From positions 1 to 42,443 of the forward strand of contig JALFNY010000117.1 of assembly GCA_022774105.1 (NCBI GenBank): 42,443 nt of DNA. Reading direction: 5' to 3'. Position numbers and translations under genes: made by a program. Each line of letters opens with the position of its first letter. Within the stretch, counting starts at the first letter, position 1. The notes under the pieces were generated by a model that searched no databases, had not been told where the DNA came from, and saw only the letters and a list, made by a program, of their open reading frames with translations. Positions 1-8,271 of this stretch are shown one piece after another. The stretch is from Prevotella sp. Lineage in GTDB: Bacteria > Bacteroidota > Bacteroidia > Bacteroidales > Bacteroidaceae.

Positions 1-4
1 GGTG

Positions 5-12
5 CAAAGGTA
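5..12 (-). promoter_or_regulatory. Bacteroidota-type -7 element (TACCTTTG on minus strand), probably for a leftward gene outside the window
   Basis: CAAAGGTA on + strand; matches the TAnnTTTG consensus of Bacteroidetes housekeeping promoters. Confidence 0.5.
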
Positions 13-143
13 CACGTTTTTCGCTTGCGCCACCCAAACCACCCAATAATTTTACGTAACTCGCTGATTATCATTGTGCGCTATATGATGGCGCAAAAAA
101 GTGATGAAGTCAGGAAAAAGACATAAGGCGGCACAGCCGTCAC

Positions 144-224
144 AATTAGCACCTAAACAGAGTGTAATCTGGTGCTGATTACATTGAGATAAGCACCTGA
201 TTGCAATGTAATCAGCACCATATT
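144..224. repeat. 22-bp-period dyad repeat cassette, copy 1 (4 units)
   Basis: Units AATTAGCACCTAAAC (144), AATCTGGTGCTGATT (166), GATAAGCACCTGATT (188), AATCAGCACCATATT (210); start-to-start spacing exactly 22 bp. Confidence 0.85.
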
Positions 225-371
225 GCGTATTAATGGCAGACAGGAAAAATCTACATCAGCAAAAAAAAGCGAAAAAAAATAAAGTTACACAATAAACTTT
301 TCATGCGCAGCAACGTCATAGATAACGTAATACCCCAGAACAAACGACGGGAAACGAGTAAATAAAAGTAT

Positions 372-3300
372 ATGAAAAAGACCCTTTTCGCCATGATGCT
401 GATACTCTGCACCGCTGTGACAGCATTGGCACAAGAAAGAAAAATCTCAGGAACACTGCTTGACAAGGAGTCCAGAGAACCCGTATTACAGGCAACGATA
501 CAGTTGCTGAAAGCCAAAGACTCCGTTTATGTGGCTGGTGCCGTCACCGACGAGAACGGTGCGTTCAGCCTCATAGCCCCCGAAAACGGCAGGTACATCA
601 TCAAGATGACAACCATAGGCTATAAGGGAATAGTACGCAATGTAACCATCAGCGAGGACAAGAACTTCGCCTTCGGCAAGATAAGCATGGAGACAGACGC
701 CGTGATGCTGAAGGAGGTCATTGCCAACGGTGTGGCAGCAAAGGTGGTGGTGAAGGAAGATACCTTCGTATATAACGCCGCAGCATACCGTACTCCAGAA
801 GGCTCCGTGATAGAAGAACTCGTAAAGCGACTGCCGGGAGCACAGATAGACGATAACGGAAAAATAACCATCAACGGTAAGGAAGTGAAGAAAATAATGG
901 TAGATGGAAAGGAATTTATGACCGGCGACACCGAGACCGCGCTCAAAAACCTCCCCACCGCCATAGTAGATAAGGTGAAAGCATATCAGGAAAAGAGTGA
1001 CCTCTCAAAGATGACAGGAATAGACGACGGCGAAGAAAGCACCGTACTTGACTTCAACATCAAGCGAGGCATGAACAAAGGAACACTAATCAACACAGAC
1101 CTCGCAGCAGGAACAAGTTCACGTTACGCCGAGCGCATGATGTTTGCGTACATGAAAGACAACAGCAGACTGATGTTTTTCGCTAATGCCAACAACACGG
1201 GAGACAGAGGATTCAGCACCGGAGGACGCGGCGGCGGAGGAGGAGGCAACGGCCTTATGGCGGCAAAGATGCTGGGAATGAACTACAACTACGAGATAAA
1301 AAACAAGATACGAGCCGACTTCTCAGTGAGATGGAACCACAGAGACAACGACAACGCCACCACAACGGCAAGCGAAAACTTCGTCTCAACCGTAGGATCA
1401 TTCTCTAATGGACGCTCACAGAGTTACTCACGCAACAACTCATGGAACATCAACGGACGATTAGAATGGAAGCCTGACACGCTGACCACAATACAGTTGC
1501 GCCCCAATCTCAGCACCTCCACCAGCGATTCACGCTCCATGAACTCCAACGCCTCGTTCAACCAAGACCCATACACCACCGTCAACCCATACACAGGAGC
1601 ATACGTGGCTGACCCACTTGACGCCGCATCAATGGCGCAACTCAACGAAGCCCTGTATCAATACTCCAAGGAACAGCAGGGTACCGACCCAACAAGGGCA
1701 CTCGACTCAATACTCGTAAACAGAAGAGAAAATAACTCCCTCTCATACGGGACAAACACAAACTTCAACATACAAGCCACCATTTCACGACGATTGTCAG
1801 ACAAAGGACGCAACATCACCGTGCAAGGACGATACGCACACACCAACGGTGACTCCGAAAGCCTGTCAACACAGTTCGTGACACTGTACCGACCAACCAC
1901 GGAAGACTCACTGTACTATCGCAACAGATATAACGTAACCCCCAACAGTAACAATACATACCGCCTGACAGCAACGTACAGTGAGCCCATAGCACTCGCT
2001 ACCTTCCTGCAACTGCGCTATCAATACCAGTACCAGAACCGTAAGAGTGACAGACAAACGTATGACTTCAGCCAATTTGCCAACTTCGGAGACGGTATCA
2101 TTCCAACCTACCGTAACTTTGCATCATACCTTAACCCCTTTGTAACAGAGGCAAATCCGCTGGAAAACGAACTCGACACCATCCAGAGCAAGTATACAGA
2201 ATATGACAACTACATACACGAGATAGAACTCACCCTGCGCCGCACCACCAACAATTATAACCTCAACTTCGGCGTAATGCTGCAGCCGCAGAGTTCAGAA
2301 CTACACTACAAACATCTGGGAATAGACACCAAAACAAGACGTTCAGTGTGCAACTTCACACCGACATTCGACTTCCGCTACCGTTTCAACAAGCAGAAAA
2401 ACCTGCGCCTAAACTACCGCGGAAGCACCGATCAGCCGTCAATGACCGACCTCTTGGACATTACCGACGACACAGACCCGCTGAATATATCCAAGGGTAA
2501 CCCAGAGTTAAAACCATCATTCACTAACAGGTTCTTCCTTGAATACAACAACTACATACAGCACAGGCAGAATGCAATAATGGCATTCGTTGATTTCCAG
2601 ACCACAAGGAACAGCGTGTCAACAATGGTGACGTATAACCCCAGCAACGGCGGACGTACCACACAGCCAATGAATATAAACGGTAACTGGAACGTTAGAT
2701 CCGCATTTATGTACAATACCTCGCTTGACACCGTGGGAGTATGGAGCGCAAACTCATTCACACAGTTGAATTACAACAACCGAGTAAGTTACACTTTCCT
2801 CAACGAGACGAAGACAACAGAAAAGAACTACACCCGCACCACAGGCATATCAGAACGTCTTGGCTTCAGTTACCGTAACTCATGGCTTGAGGTAGAACTT
2901 AATGGCAACGTGACATACTCAATAAGTCGTAACAAGTTGCAGCCCAATGCCAACCTCGATACGTGGGACTTCAATTACGGAACGGATATCACCGTCAATG
3001 CGCCCTGGGGCATGAGTTTCTCTACTGGGGCACACATGCAGTCACGCAGAGGATACAGTGATGCGTCAATGAATACCAACGAGTTTGTGTGGAATGCCCA
3101 ACTGTCACAGAGTCTCCTCAAAGGCAAGCCTCTAACGCTGTCCCTGCAACTGTATGACATACTGCAACAGAAGAGTTCATTCTCACGTATGATATCAGCA
3201 ACACAGCGTTCAGACGTGTATTATAACTCAATAAACAACTACGCCATGTTCCATGTCATCTACCGTTTCAATGCCTTTGGCGGCAAGATGGCACGTCAGC

Positions 3301-3410
3301 AACGTCGTGAAGGAGGCGATGCACCGCAGGGAGCACCACAAGGTGGCTTTAGAGAACGTGGTGGAGGCGGATTCCAAGGCGGCGCTGGCGGCGGAGGAAG
3401 ACGATTCTAA
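372..3410 (+). CDS. TonB-dependent receptor-like outer membrane beta-barrel protein with carboxypeptidase-like N-terminal domain
   Basis: Signal peptide; CarboxypepD_reg-like N-term (ISGTLLDKESREPVLQATIQLL); plug-like GSVIEELVKRLPGAQIDDNGKITINGKEVKKIMVDGKEF; long barrel region; Gly/Arg-rich C-terminus. Confidence 0.85.
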   Translation: MKKTLFAMMLILCTAVTALAQERKISGTLLDKESREPVLQATIQLLKAKDSVYVAGAVTDENGAFSLIAPENGRYIIKMTTIGYKGIVRNVTISEDKNFAFGKISMETDAVMLKEVIANGVAAKVVVKEDTFVYNAAAYRTPEGSVIEELVKRLPGAQIDDNGKITINGKEVKKIMVDGKEFMTGDTETALKNLPTAIVDKVKAYQEKSDLSKMTGIDDGEESTVLDFNIKRGMNKGTLINTDLAAGTSSRYAERMMFAYMKDNSRLMFFANANNTGDRGFSTGGRGGGGGGNGLMAAKMLGMNYNYEIKNKIRADFSVRWNHRDNDNATTTASENFVSTVGSFSNGRSQSYSRNNSWNINGRLEWKPDTLTTIQLRPNLSTSTSDSRSMNSNASFNQDPYTTVNPYTGAYVADPLDAASMAQLNEALYQYSKEQQGTDPTRALDSILVNRRENNSLSYGTNTNFNIQATISRRLSDKGRNITVQGRYAHTNGDSESLSTQFVTLYRPTTEDSLYYRNRYNVTPNSNNTYRLTATYSEPIALATFLQLRYQYQYQNRKSDRQTYDFSQFANFGDGIIPTYRNFASYLNPFVTEANPLENELDTIQSKYTEYDNYIHEIELTLRRTTNNYNLNFGVMLQPQSSELHYKHLGIDTKTRRSVCNFTPTFDFRYRFNKQKNLRLNYRGSTDQPSMTDLLDITDDTDPLNISKGNPELKPSFTNRFFLEYNNYIQHRQNAIMAFVDFQTTRNSVSTMVTYNPSNGGRTTQPMNINGNWNVRSAFMYNTSLDTVGVWSANSFTQLNYNNRVSYTFLNETKTTEKNYTRTTGISERLGFSYRNSWLEVELNGNVTYSISRNKLQPNANLDTWDFNYGTDITVNAPWGMSFSTGAHMQSRRGYSDASMNTNEFVWNAQLSQSLLKGKPLTLSLQLYDILQQKSSFSRMISATQRSDVYYNSINNYAMFHVIYRFNAFGGKMARQQRREGGDAPQGAPQGGFRERGGGGFQGGAGGGGRRF

Positions 3411-3671
3411 ACGTGGGTAAGCACATAGTATTTTGGAGGGAAAACGCCTGCGCTTTGCTTGCAAAAGACTATGCACGGTTCATTGATAACGATAACGGAT
3501 AACCCGTAATTGCCTGTATCTGTACCAGACTGTGTCATGCTCCACCGAAGGCATAGCAGCCTATGGCAAGACGAAGCGGAGCGTAAAGGAACAGAAAAGC
3601 CGCTGTAGTAAGGTGAAGGGGGTTGTCTGTGGTCTAATGACCGACATGAAATAACTTGTAAAACAATAATG

Positions 3672-3714
3672 GGGTGTATCATATAACATAAAGAATTATG
3701 TTTATGGTACACCC
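3672..3714. terminator. Stem-loop in convergent gap between the OMP gene and manA
   Basis: GGGTGTAtCATAtAACATAA ... TTATGTTTATGGTACACCC near-perfect inverted repeat between convergent genes; no strong T tract. Confidence 0.55.
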
Positions 3715-3791
3715 TCCTTCTGTGGTAATATGTTGTAAATGAAATTCTGCTAATGCTTCCCCTGCCGTCATGGCAACCTGCGTAGGCGGCG

Positions 3792-4868
3792 TTACTTGCG
3801 TGTGATATGCAGGAAACGTGTGAACGATGACAGTGCCGAACGGTTCTTCCGGTCGATGTGTGCTTCAAGTATTCGTGTGGTAGGAGATAGCGGTATGATG
3901 TCATAATCAGCGATGGCAGCAGGAATGAGGCATGAATTTCCTGCGGGAATCTCCACCGTCTGTTGCTCTCCGGTATATCCTCGCATGGATATTCTGCACC
4001 CACCCTTGATACAAACAGATATTATGAACGAGTCATACTTGACGAGGTTACGGTGGAAGGGTTCGTTGATGTCCATCACCCTCACGTCAAAAAAGGGAGT
4101 GTCTATCACCTGTGCCGCGCGTTCGGTGGTGTCACCATAATGTGTTCGGTAGTCATCTTCCACGTGAAAGTCTATTGCCTCGGCAGCAAGGTCTGTGTGT
4201 AACTCTCTCGGTTTGCCGTCAAGGCCAGGACGGTTATAGTCAAAGATGCGGTATGTCACGTCACTTGCCTGTTGCACTTCCGCCAGCATTATGCCTCCAC
4301 AGATGGCATGTATGCGGCCAGCCGGTATGTAGAATACATCTCCAGGGTGTACTTCGTGACGGGCGAGGACGTCACAGATTGTCCCATCCTCTACGCGTTT
4401 GCGGTATTCGTAGGGCGTGATGCTGCCCTTAAAGCCTGCATACAGGCAGGCGCCTGGCTCTGCATCGATGATGTACCACATCTCTGTCTTGCCGAACTTA
4501 CCATGTCGTCGTGCGGCAAGAGCATCATCGGGATGAACCTGTATGCTGAGGTCTTTTCTTGCGTCAATGAACTTTACCAGCAGTGGCAGTTTGTTTCCGT
4601 ATTGTTCATATACCGCTTCGCCCAGCAGTTCGGCCCCATATTCCTCTACCACACTGATGAGGTCACGCCCTTTCAGCGGTCCGTTGGCAATGATGCACGG
4701 GCTTGATTCTACGGCGGAAACCTCCCAACTCTCGCCGATGGGAGTGTCAGGGGTGATGCCAGTAGGGAGTGTCTGCGCATTAAGGCCTTTGTAAGGAATC
4801 AAGCGGTTACCGCCCCATACGATGGTATGCAGGTTTGGCTTGAATAGCAGGGGGTATAACTTCATCAT
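3792..4868 (-). CDS. manA: Class I mannose-6-phosphate isomerase
   Basis: Family-typical motifs WGG, GESWEVS, PLLVKFIDARKDLSIQVHPDD, KTEMWYIID, GDVFYIPAGRIHAI. Confidence 0.88.
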   Translation of the reverse strand: MMKLYPLLFKPNLHTIVWGGNRLIPYKGLNAQTLPTGITPDTPIGESWEVSAVESSPCIIANGPLKGRDLISVVEEYGAELLGEAVYEQYGNKLPLLVKFIDARKDLSIQVHPDDALAARRHGKFGKTEMWYIIDAEPGACLYAGFKGSITPYEYRKRVEDGTICDVLARHEVHPGDVFYIPAGRIHAICGGIMLAEVQQASDVTYRIFDYNRPGLDGKPRELHTDLAAEAIDFHVEDDYRTHYGDTTERAAQVIDTPFFDVRVMDINEPFHRNLVKYDSFIISVCIKGGCRISMRGYTGEQQTVEIPAGNSCLIPAAIADYDIIPLSPTTRILEAHIDRKNRSALSSFTRFLHITRK

Positions 4869-4952
4869 GGTTCTGTCTCTTGTTGTGGCTATGTCTCTAT
4901 CTTTTTCTGTTATGAGGCGCAGGGGATTGGTGTGTGTCGGTACGCTGATTCC

Positions 4953-5645
4953 TTATTGGTTAGCAATAATGGTATCCTTAACCAATCGTAGATTGTATTC
5001 TGTCTTTGTACCGATTTCTGTAATGTTGGTATTTTTCAGCAGTGAGAAGGAGTGTTCTGCATTGTTGCAGAGATAGCGGTATGCGGGGGAACTGGTCTTT
5101 ATCTGCCATGCTCTCAGTGGCTTTCCGCCAAAGGAAGTTATTTGTTCGTTGAGTGTTTCCAACTCTTTGCTGAGGTAATTCGCTGAACCTTCCTTGTAGC
5201 CGTATAGCGTTTCACGCAACTGTTTTGCCTCGTCTTTCGTGGGTATTCGCCACCCTGTCAGGTTGCCTTCCCTGTATTTAGTTGCCATTTGCACAACCTT
5301 TGCACCACTGCTGGCGCCGTCTGACAGTATAATCCCGTTCCACTCGTGTAGCGATATGAGCAGGACATTCTTGTTACCGTCGTCTGTTGCGGTGGTGATA
5401 GCAGTGGCGTGGGCGTCTGAGGGGAATAGGAGCGTGCCGTCAGGGAGTTCTTGTAACGGTATGGCAGGTATGCTTCCGTCGTTGGAATCAGTATTGTCAG
5501 AGGTATTGTCAGAGTTATCTTTGCTGTCAGAAACGGTGTCTTTGTTTCCCGAAGTGTTAAGGTCGTCGGCATCAATCTTCTCACATGATGTCATTGCGAG
5601 TAGTACGGCAAAGAGTGTTGTTATGCAGAAGAATCTTGTCCGCAT
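4953..5645 (-). CDS. Putative lipoprotein with Asp/Ser/Asn-rich linker, unknown function
   Basis: Start chosen at MRTRFFCITTLFAVLLAMTSC (lipobox) rather than the longer ORF start; GWRIPTKDEAKQLRE resembles DUF1566/Fibrobacter-type domains. Confidence 0.7.
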   Translation of the reverse strand: MRTRFFCITTLFAVLLAMTSCEKIDADDLNTSGNKDTVSDSKDNSDNTSDNTDSNDGSIPAIPLQELPDGTLLFPSDAHATAITTATDDGNKNVLLISLHEWNGIILSDGASSGAKVVQMATKYREGNLTGWRIPTKDEAKQLRETLYGYKEGSANYLSKELETLNEQITSFGGKPLRAWQIKTSSPAYRYLCNNAEHSFSLLKNTNITEIGTKTEYNLRLVKDTIIANQ

Positions 5646-5683
5646 TGTTAGTGATATGCTGTATTGTGACGCTTTATAAAACT

Positions 5684-5770
5684 GCAGGTTACAGATTATC
5701 GGTTGTTCGTAACTTGCTGACAGGTGTTTTACCATGTCCTGATGTCCTAAACCGATAGTCTGTAACCTGC
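5684..5770. repeat. Long inverted repeat (two 21-nt arms, 45-nt loop)
   Basis: GCAGGTTACAGATTATCGGTT (5684-5704) and AACCGATAGTCTGTAACCTGC (5750-5770), 20/21 complementary. Confidence 0.8.
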
Positions 5771-5787
5771 TGTTGGCATCCCTCCTG

Positions 5788-6213
5788 TTACAGGTTTGCC
5801 TTTATCTTCTCTATCATCTCCTTGTATTCCTCGTCTGAGAGATAAACTTCTCCTGGGTTCATGCGGAACAGTCCGGGGTAGTCTGGGCCACCTTTATACT
5901 TTGGTGCGAGGTGGAAGTGAAGGTGTGAGAGTGTGTCTGAGAACGCTCCGTAGTTTATTTTCTCTGGGTTGAACGCCCTCTGCATGGCTCGCGTAGTCTG
6001 TGCCACGTCTGCCATGAAGTCGTTGCGCTGCTGGTCGTTGAGCTCGTTGAGGTCGTTGACGTGCCCATCGTAGGCAACAAGGCAGCGTCCGTGGTAGGTT
6101 TGTTCCTTAAAGAGGAAGACACGGGAGACACGCAAATGCGTTATTTCAATCATAAGATTGTGCAGGGTCTCATTGTTAGTACAATAGAGACAGTCTTTGG
6201 GATCGCTGTACAT
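5788..6213 (-). CDS. HIT family protein
   Basis: C-x-x-C near N-term (DCLYCTN) and HIT motif HLHFHLAPKY. Confidence 0.85.
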   Translation of the reverse strand: MYSDPKDCLYCTNNETLHNLMIEITHLRVSRVFLFKEQTYHGRCLVAYDGHVNDLNELNDQQRNDFMADVAQTTRAMQRAFNPEKINYGAFSDTLSHLHFHLAPKYKGGPDYPGLFRMNPGEVYLSDEEYKEMIEKIKANL

Positions 6214-6365
6214 AGTGTTAGTTGTTTGGTGGTTTTGTTATCTGGTTGATTAGTTATCTGGTGTTTGGAAGTCTGGTGTTTCGGTTATTTTGTCGTATGA
6301 TTGCTATGCCAACAGAGTTTTTTTGACATTTGACAAAACGGCAAAATGGCCAAGCAGCCAAACTG

Positions 6366-6713
6366 CTAAACTATCTTTTCAAGTGCGTCTTTCAGTTCCT
6401 GTAACTGTGATCTTACGTCAATCAGTTGTTCAAGCACTTTTGTGCTCTTGTCAACACCATCGCGATTGGTGCTTATAATCTTCCTTGCGGCAGCGATTTT
6501 GAAGCCACGCACCTTTACAAGGTTGTGTATGTAACGCAGTTCCTCAATGTCTTTCTCCGTGTATTGCCTTACGTTGTTGGCGGTGGTACGGGGCTTGAGG
6601 AATGGAAATTCCGTCTCCCAATAACGGAGGGTGGACTCTGTTAGGGAGAACATCTTGGCTACTTCCTTGATGCTGTAATATGTCTTCAGGTTCTTGTCTA
6701 TGTTAAGTGCCAT
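6366..6713 (-). CDS. MerR family transcriptional regulator
   Basis: YYSIKEVAKMFSLTESTLRYWETEFPFLKPRTTANNVRQYTEKDIEEL; start set at MALNIDKN, just downstream of a TACATTTG -7 element. Confidence 0.85.
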   Translation of the reverse strand: MALNIDKNLKTYYSIKEVAKMFSLTESTLRYWETEFPFLKPRTTANNVRQYTEKDIEELRYIHNLVKVRGFKIAAARKIISTNRDGVDKSTKVLEQLIDVRSQLQELKDALEKIV

Positions 6714-6738
6714 AGTAATGTAGCGTTTATTCTGCCTG

Positions 6739-6746
6739 CAAATGTA
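6739..6746 (-). promoter_or_regulatory. -7 element TACATTTG upstream of the MerR-family gene
   Basis: CAAATGTA on + strand, 26 bp upstream of the chosen start. Confidence 0.5.
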
Positions 6747-6780
6747 CGAAAAAGTTTTTATTCTGCAAAGGAAATGCGTG

Positions 6781-6815
6781 AAAAAAGCCTCCCGATGATA
6801 GTCGGAAGGCTTTTT
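6781..6815 (-). terminator. Intrinsic terminator of the NSS transporter gene
   Basis: AAAAAGCCTCCCGA-TGATAG-TCGGAAGGCTTTTT: 14-bp stem with one mismatch, A/T tracts on both sides, just past the minus-strand stop. Confidence 0.85.
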
Positions 6816-6840
6816 CCTTATGTTGTAACCTGTGGTGGAA

Positions 6841-8229
6841 TCAATATAATCCGAATGCTCCGAGCAGTAGTATTGCAAGGAGAACAGGGGCTACATAGCG
6901 TAGCATTATGATGTAAAGTGTCTTGCGGCGGAAGGCATATCCGTTCAATCTCATCTCCCCTATGAGCAGTCTTGGCTTGACAATCCAACCGAATAGTATG
7001 CAGGTGCAGATGGAAACGATAGGCATAAGGATATTGTTACTGAGGTAATCGAATATGTCAAGTATCTGTGCCACAGCCCCATTAGGCAGTGGAAGTTCAA
7101 AGTACCAGTCGTTATATCCACGACATACCACGAGAGAGAGGATAAATCCAGAGCCTGCCATGATGATAACTGCTTTACGACGTGTCCATTGAAACTTGTC
7201 CATCATGCTGATTGTGATGGCTTCGAGAATAGAGACAGCACTGGTGACAGCAGCGAATAATACCATGATGAAGAATACAAGGCCGAGTATGTCGCCTGCA
7301 AATCCCATGGATTCAAATACCTTTGGTAGTGCAACGAACATGAGACCTGGTCCTGCGGACATTCCCTCTGTGCCCATAAATACATATACGGCGGGGATAA
7401 TCATAAGTCCTGCCAGTATTGCTATGGCTGTATCACATATTTCTATACGGTCAACCGCCTTGCCAAGGTTTACTTCTTTCTTCATGTATGAGCCGTATGC
7501 TATCATTATTCCCATTGCTATGGAGAGGGAATAGAATAACTGTCCCATGGCGTCAAGCACCACCATGAGGAACTTACGCAGTGTGATTCCATCAAAGTTA
7601 GGTATGAGATATACTGTCGCTCCTTGCAAACCAGTACGTGTTATGCCGCTGGGCGTGGTGTATGAGATAGTTAATGAGTAGATGGAAATGCCTATTACAA
7701 GGATTACAAGCGATGGCATGATGATGCGTGAGTACTTCTCTATGCCTTTTTCTACACCTCTGTAAACCACATAGAAGCAGGCAAGGGCGAAGATTGTCAT
7801 AAAGATTATAGGCTCCCAGCGTGCTGAGATGAATGACCCGAAGTACCCGTCACCGCATAACTTTTCATAGTCAAGGGTGGCGTATGTATATAGGTATTTC
7901 AGTACCCAGCCACCTATCACGCAGTAGTAGGGATAGATGATAAATGGAACGATGAAGGAGAACATACCGAGAAACTTCCAATCTTTGTGGAAGAAGCCGT
8001 ATGCTGTCAACGGACCTTGTGCGGAACGACGGCCAATGGCTACCTCTGTGATGAGTAGTGTGAAGCCGAATGTCACGGTAAGGATAATATAAACAAGGAG
8101 GAACAGGCCTCCTCCGTCACGTGCGGCGAGGAAAGGGAATCGCCAAATGTTGCCAAGTCCGACGGCACTTCCTGCCGCTGCAAGGACAAAGCCCATGGAA
8201 CCACTGAATGAGTTACGGTTCTTTTTCAT
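6841..8229 (-). CDS. Sodium-dependent transporter (neurotransmitter:sodium symporter family)
   Basis: FVLAAAGSAVGLGNIWRFPFLAARDGGGLFLLVYI signature; multi-TM. Confidence 0.92.
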   Translation of the reverse strand: MKKNRNSFSGSMGFVLAAAGSAVGLGNIWRFPFLAARDGGGLFLLVYIILTVTFGFTLLITEVAIGRRSAQGPLTAYGFFHKDWKFLGMFSFIVPFIIYPYYCVIGGWVLKYLYTYATLDYEKLCGDGYFGSFISARWEPIIFMTIFALACFYVVYRGVEKGIEKYSRIIMPSLVILVIGISIYSLTISYTTPSGITRTGLQGATVYLIPNFDGITLRKFLMVVLDAMGQLFYSLSIAMGIMIAYGSYMKKEVNLGKAVDRIEICDTAIAILAGLMIIPAVYVFMGTEGMSAGPGLMFVALPKVFESMGFAGDILGLVFFIMVLFAAVTSAVSILEAITISMMDKFQWTRRKAVIIMAGSGFILSLVVCRGYNDWYFELPLPNGAVAQILDIFDYLSNNILMPIVSICTCILFGWIVKPRLLIGEMRLNGYAFRRKTLYIIMLRYVAPVLLAILLLGAFGLY

Positions 8230-8271
8230 TGTTTTTAGGTTTGTTTTTATGGTTATTATTCTGTCTTATGG

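Noticed and set aside
144-224. CRISPR array interpretation of the 22-bp-period cassettes
   Set aside because: Spacers are only 7 bp, units are imperfect and flip orientation, each array has just four units, and no cas genes are present.
1231-1250. GGCGGCGGAGGAGGAGGC as a phase-variable repeat
   Set aside because: Codon-level Gly repeat in frame with imperfect units; no homopolymer or perfect SSR long enough to suggest slippage.
3411-3671. Possible pseudogene or small gene in the gap after the OMP gene
   Set aside because: No frame gives a recognisable family; cannot be distinguished from ordinary non-coding DNA without a search.
3407-4003. 198-aa minus strand ORF overlapping the manA 3' end
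   Set aside because: Out of frame with manA, no recognisable domain, His/Cys/Ser-rich shadow composition.
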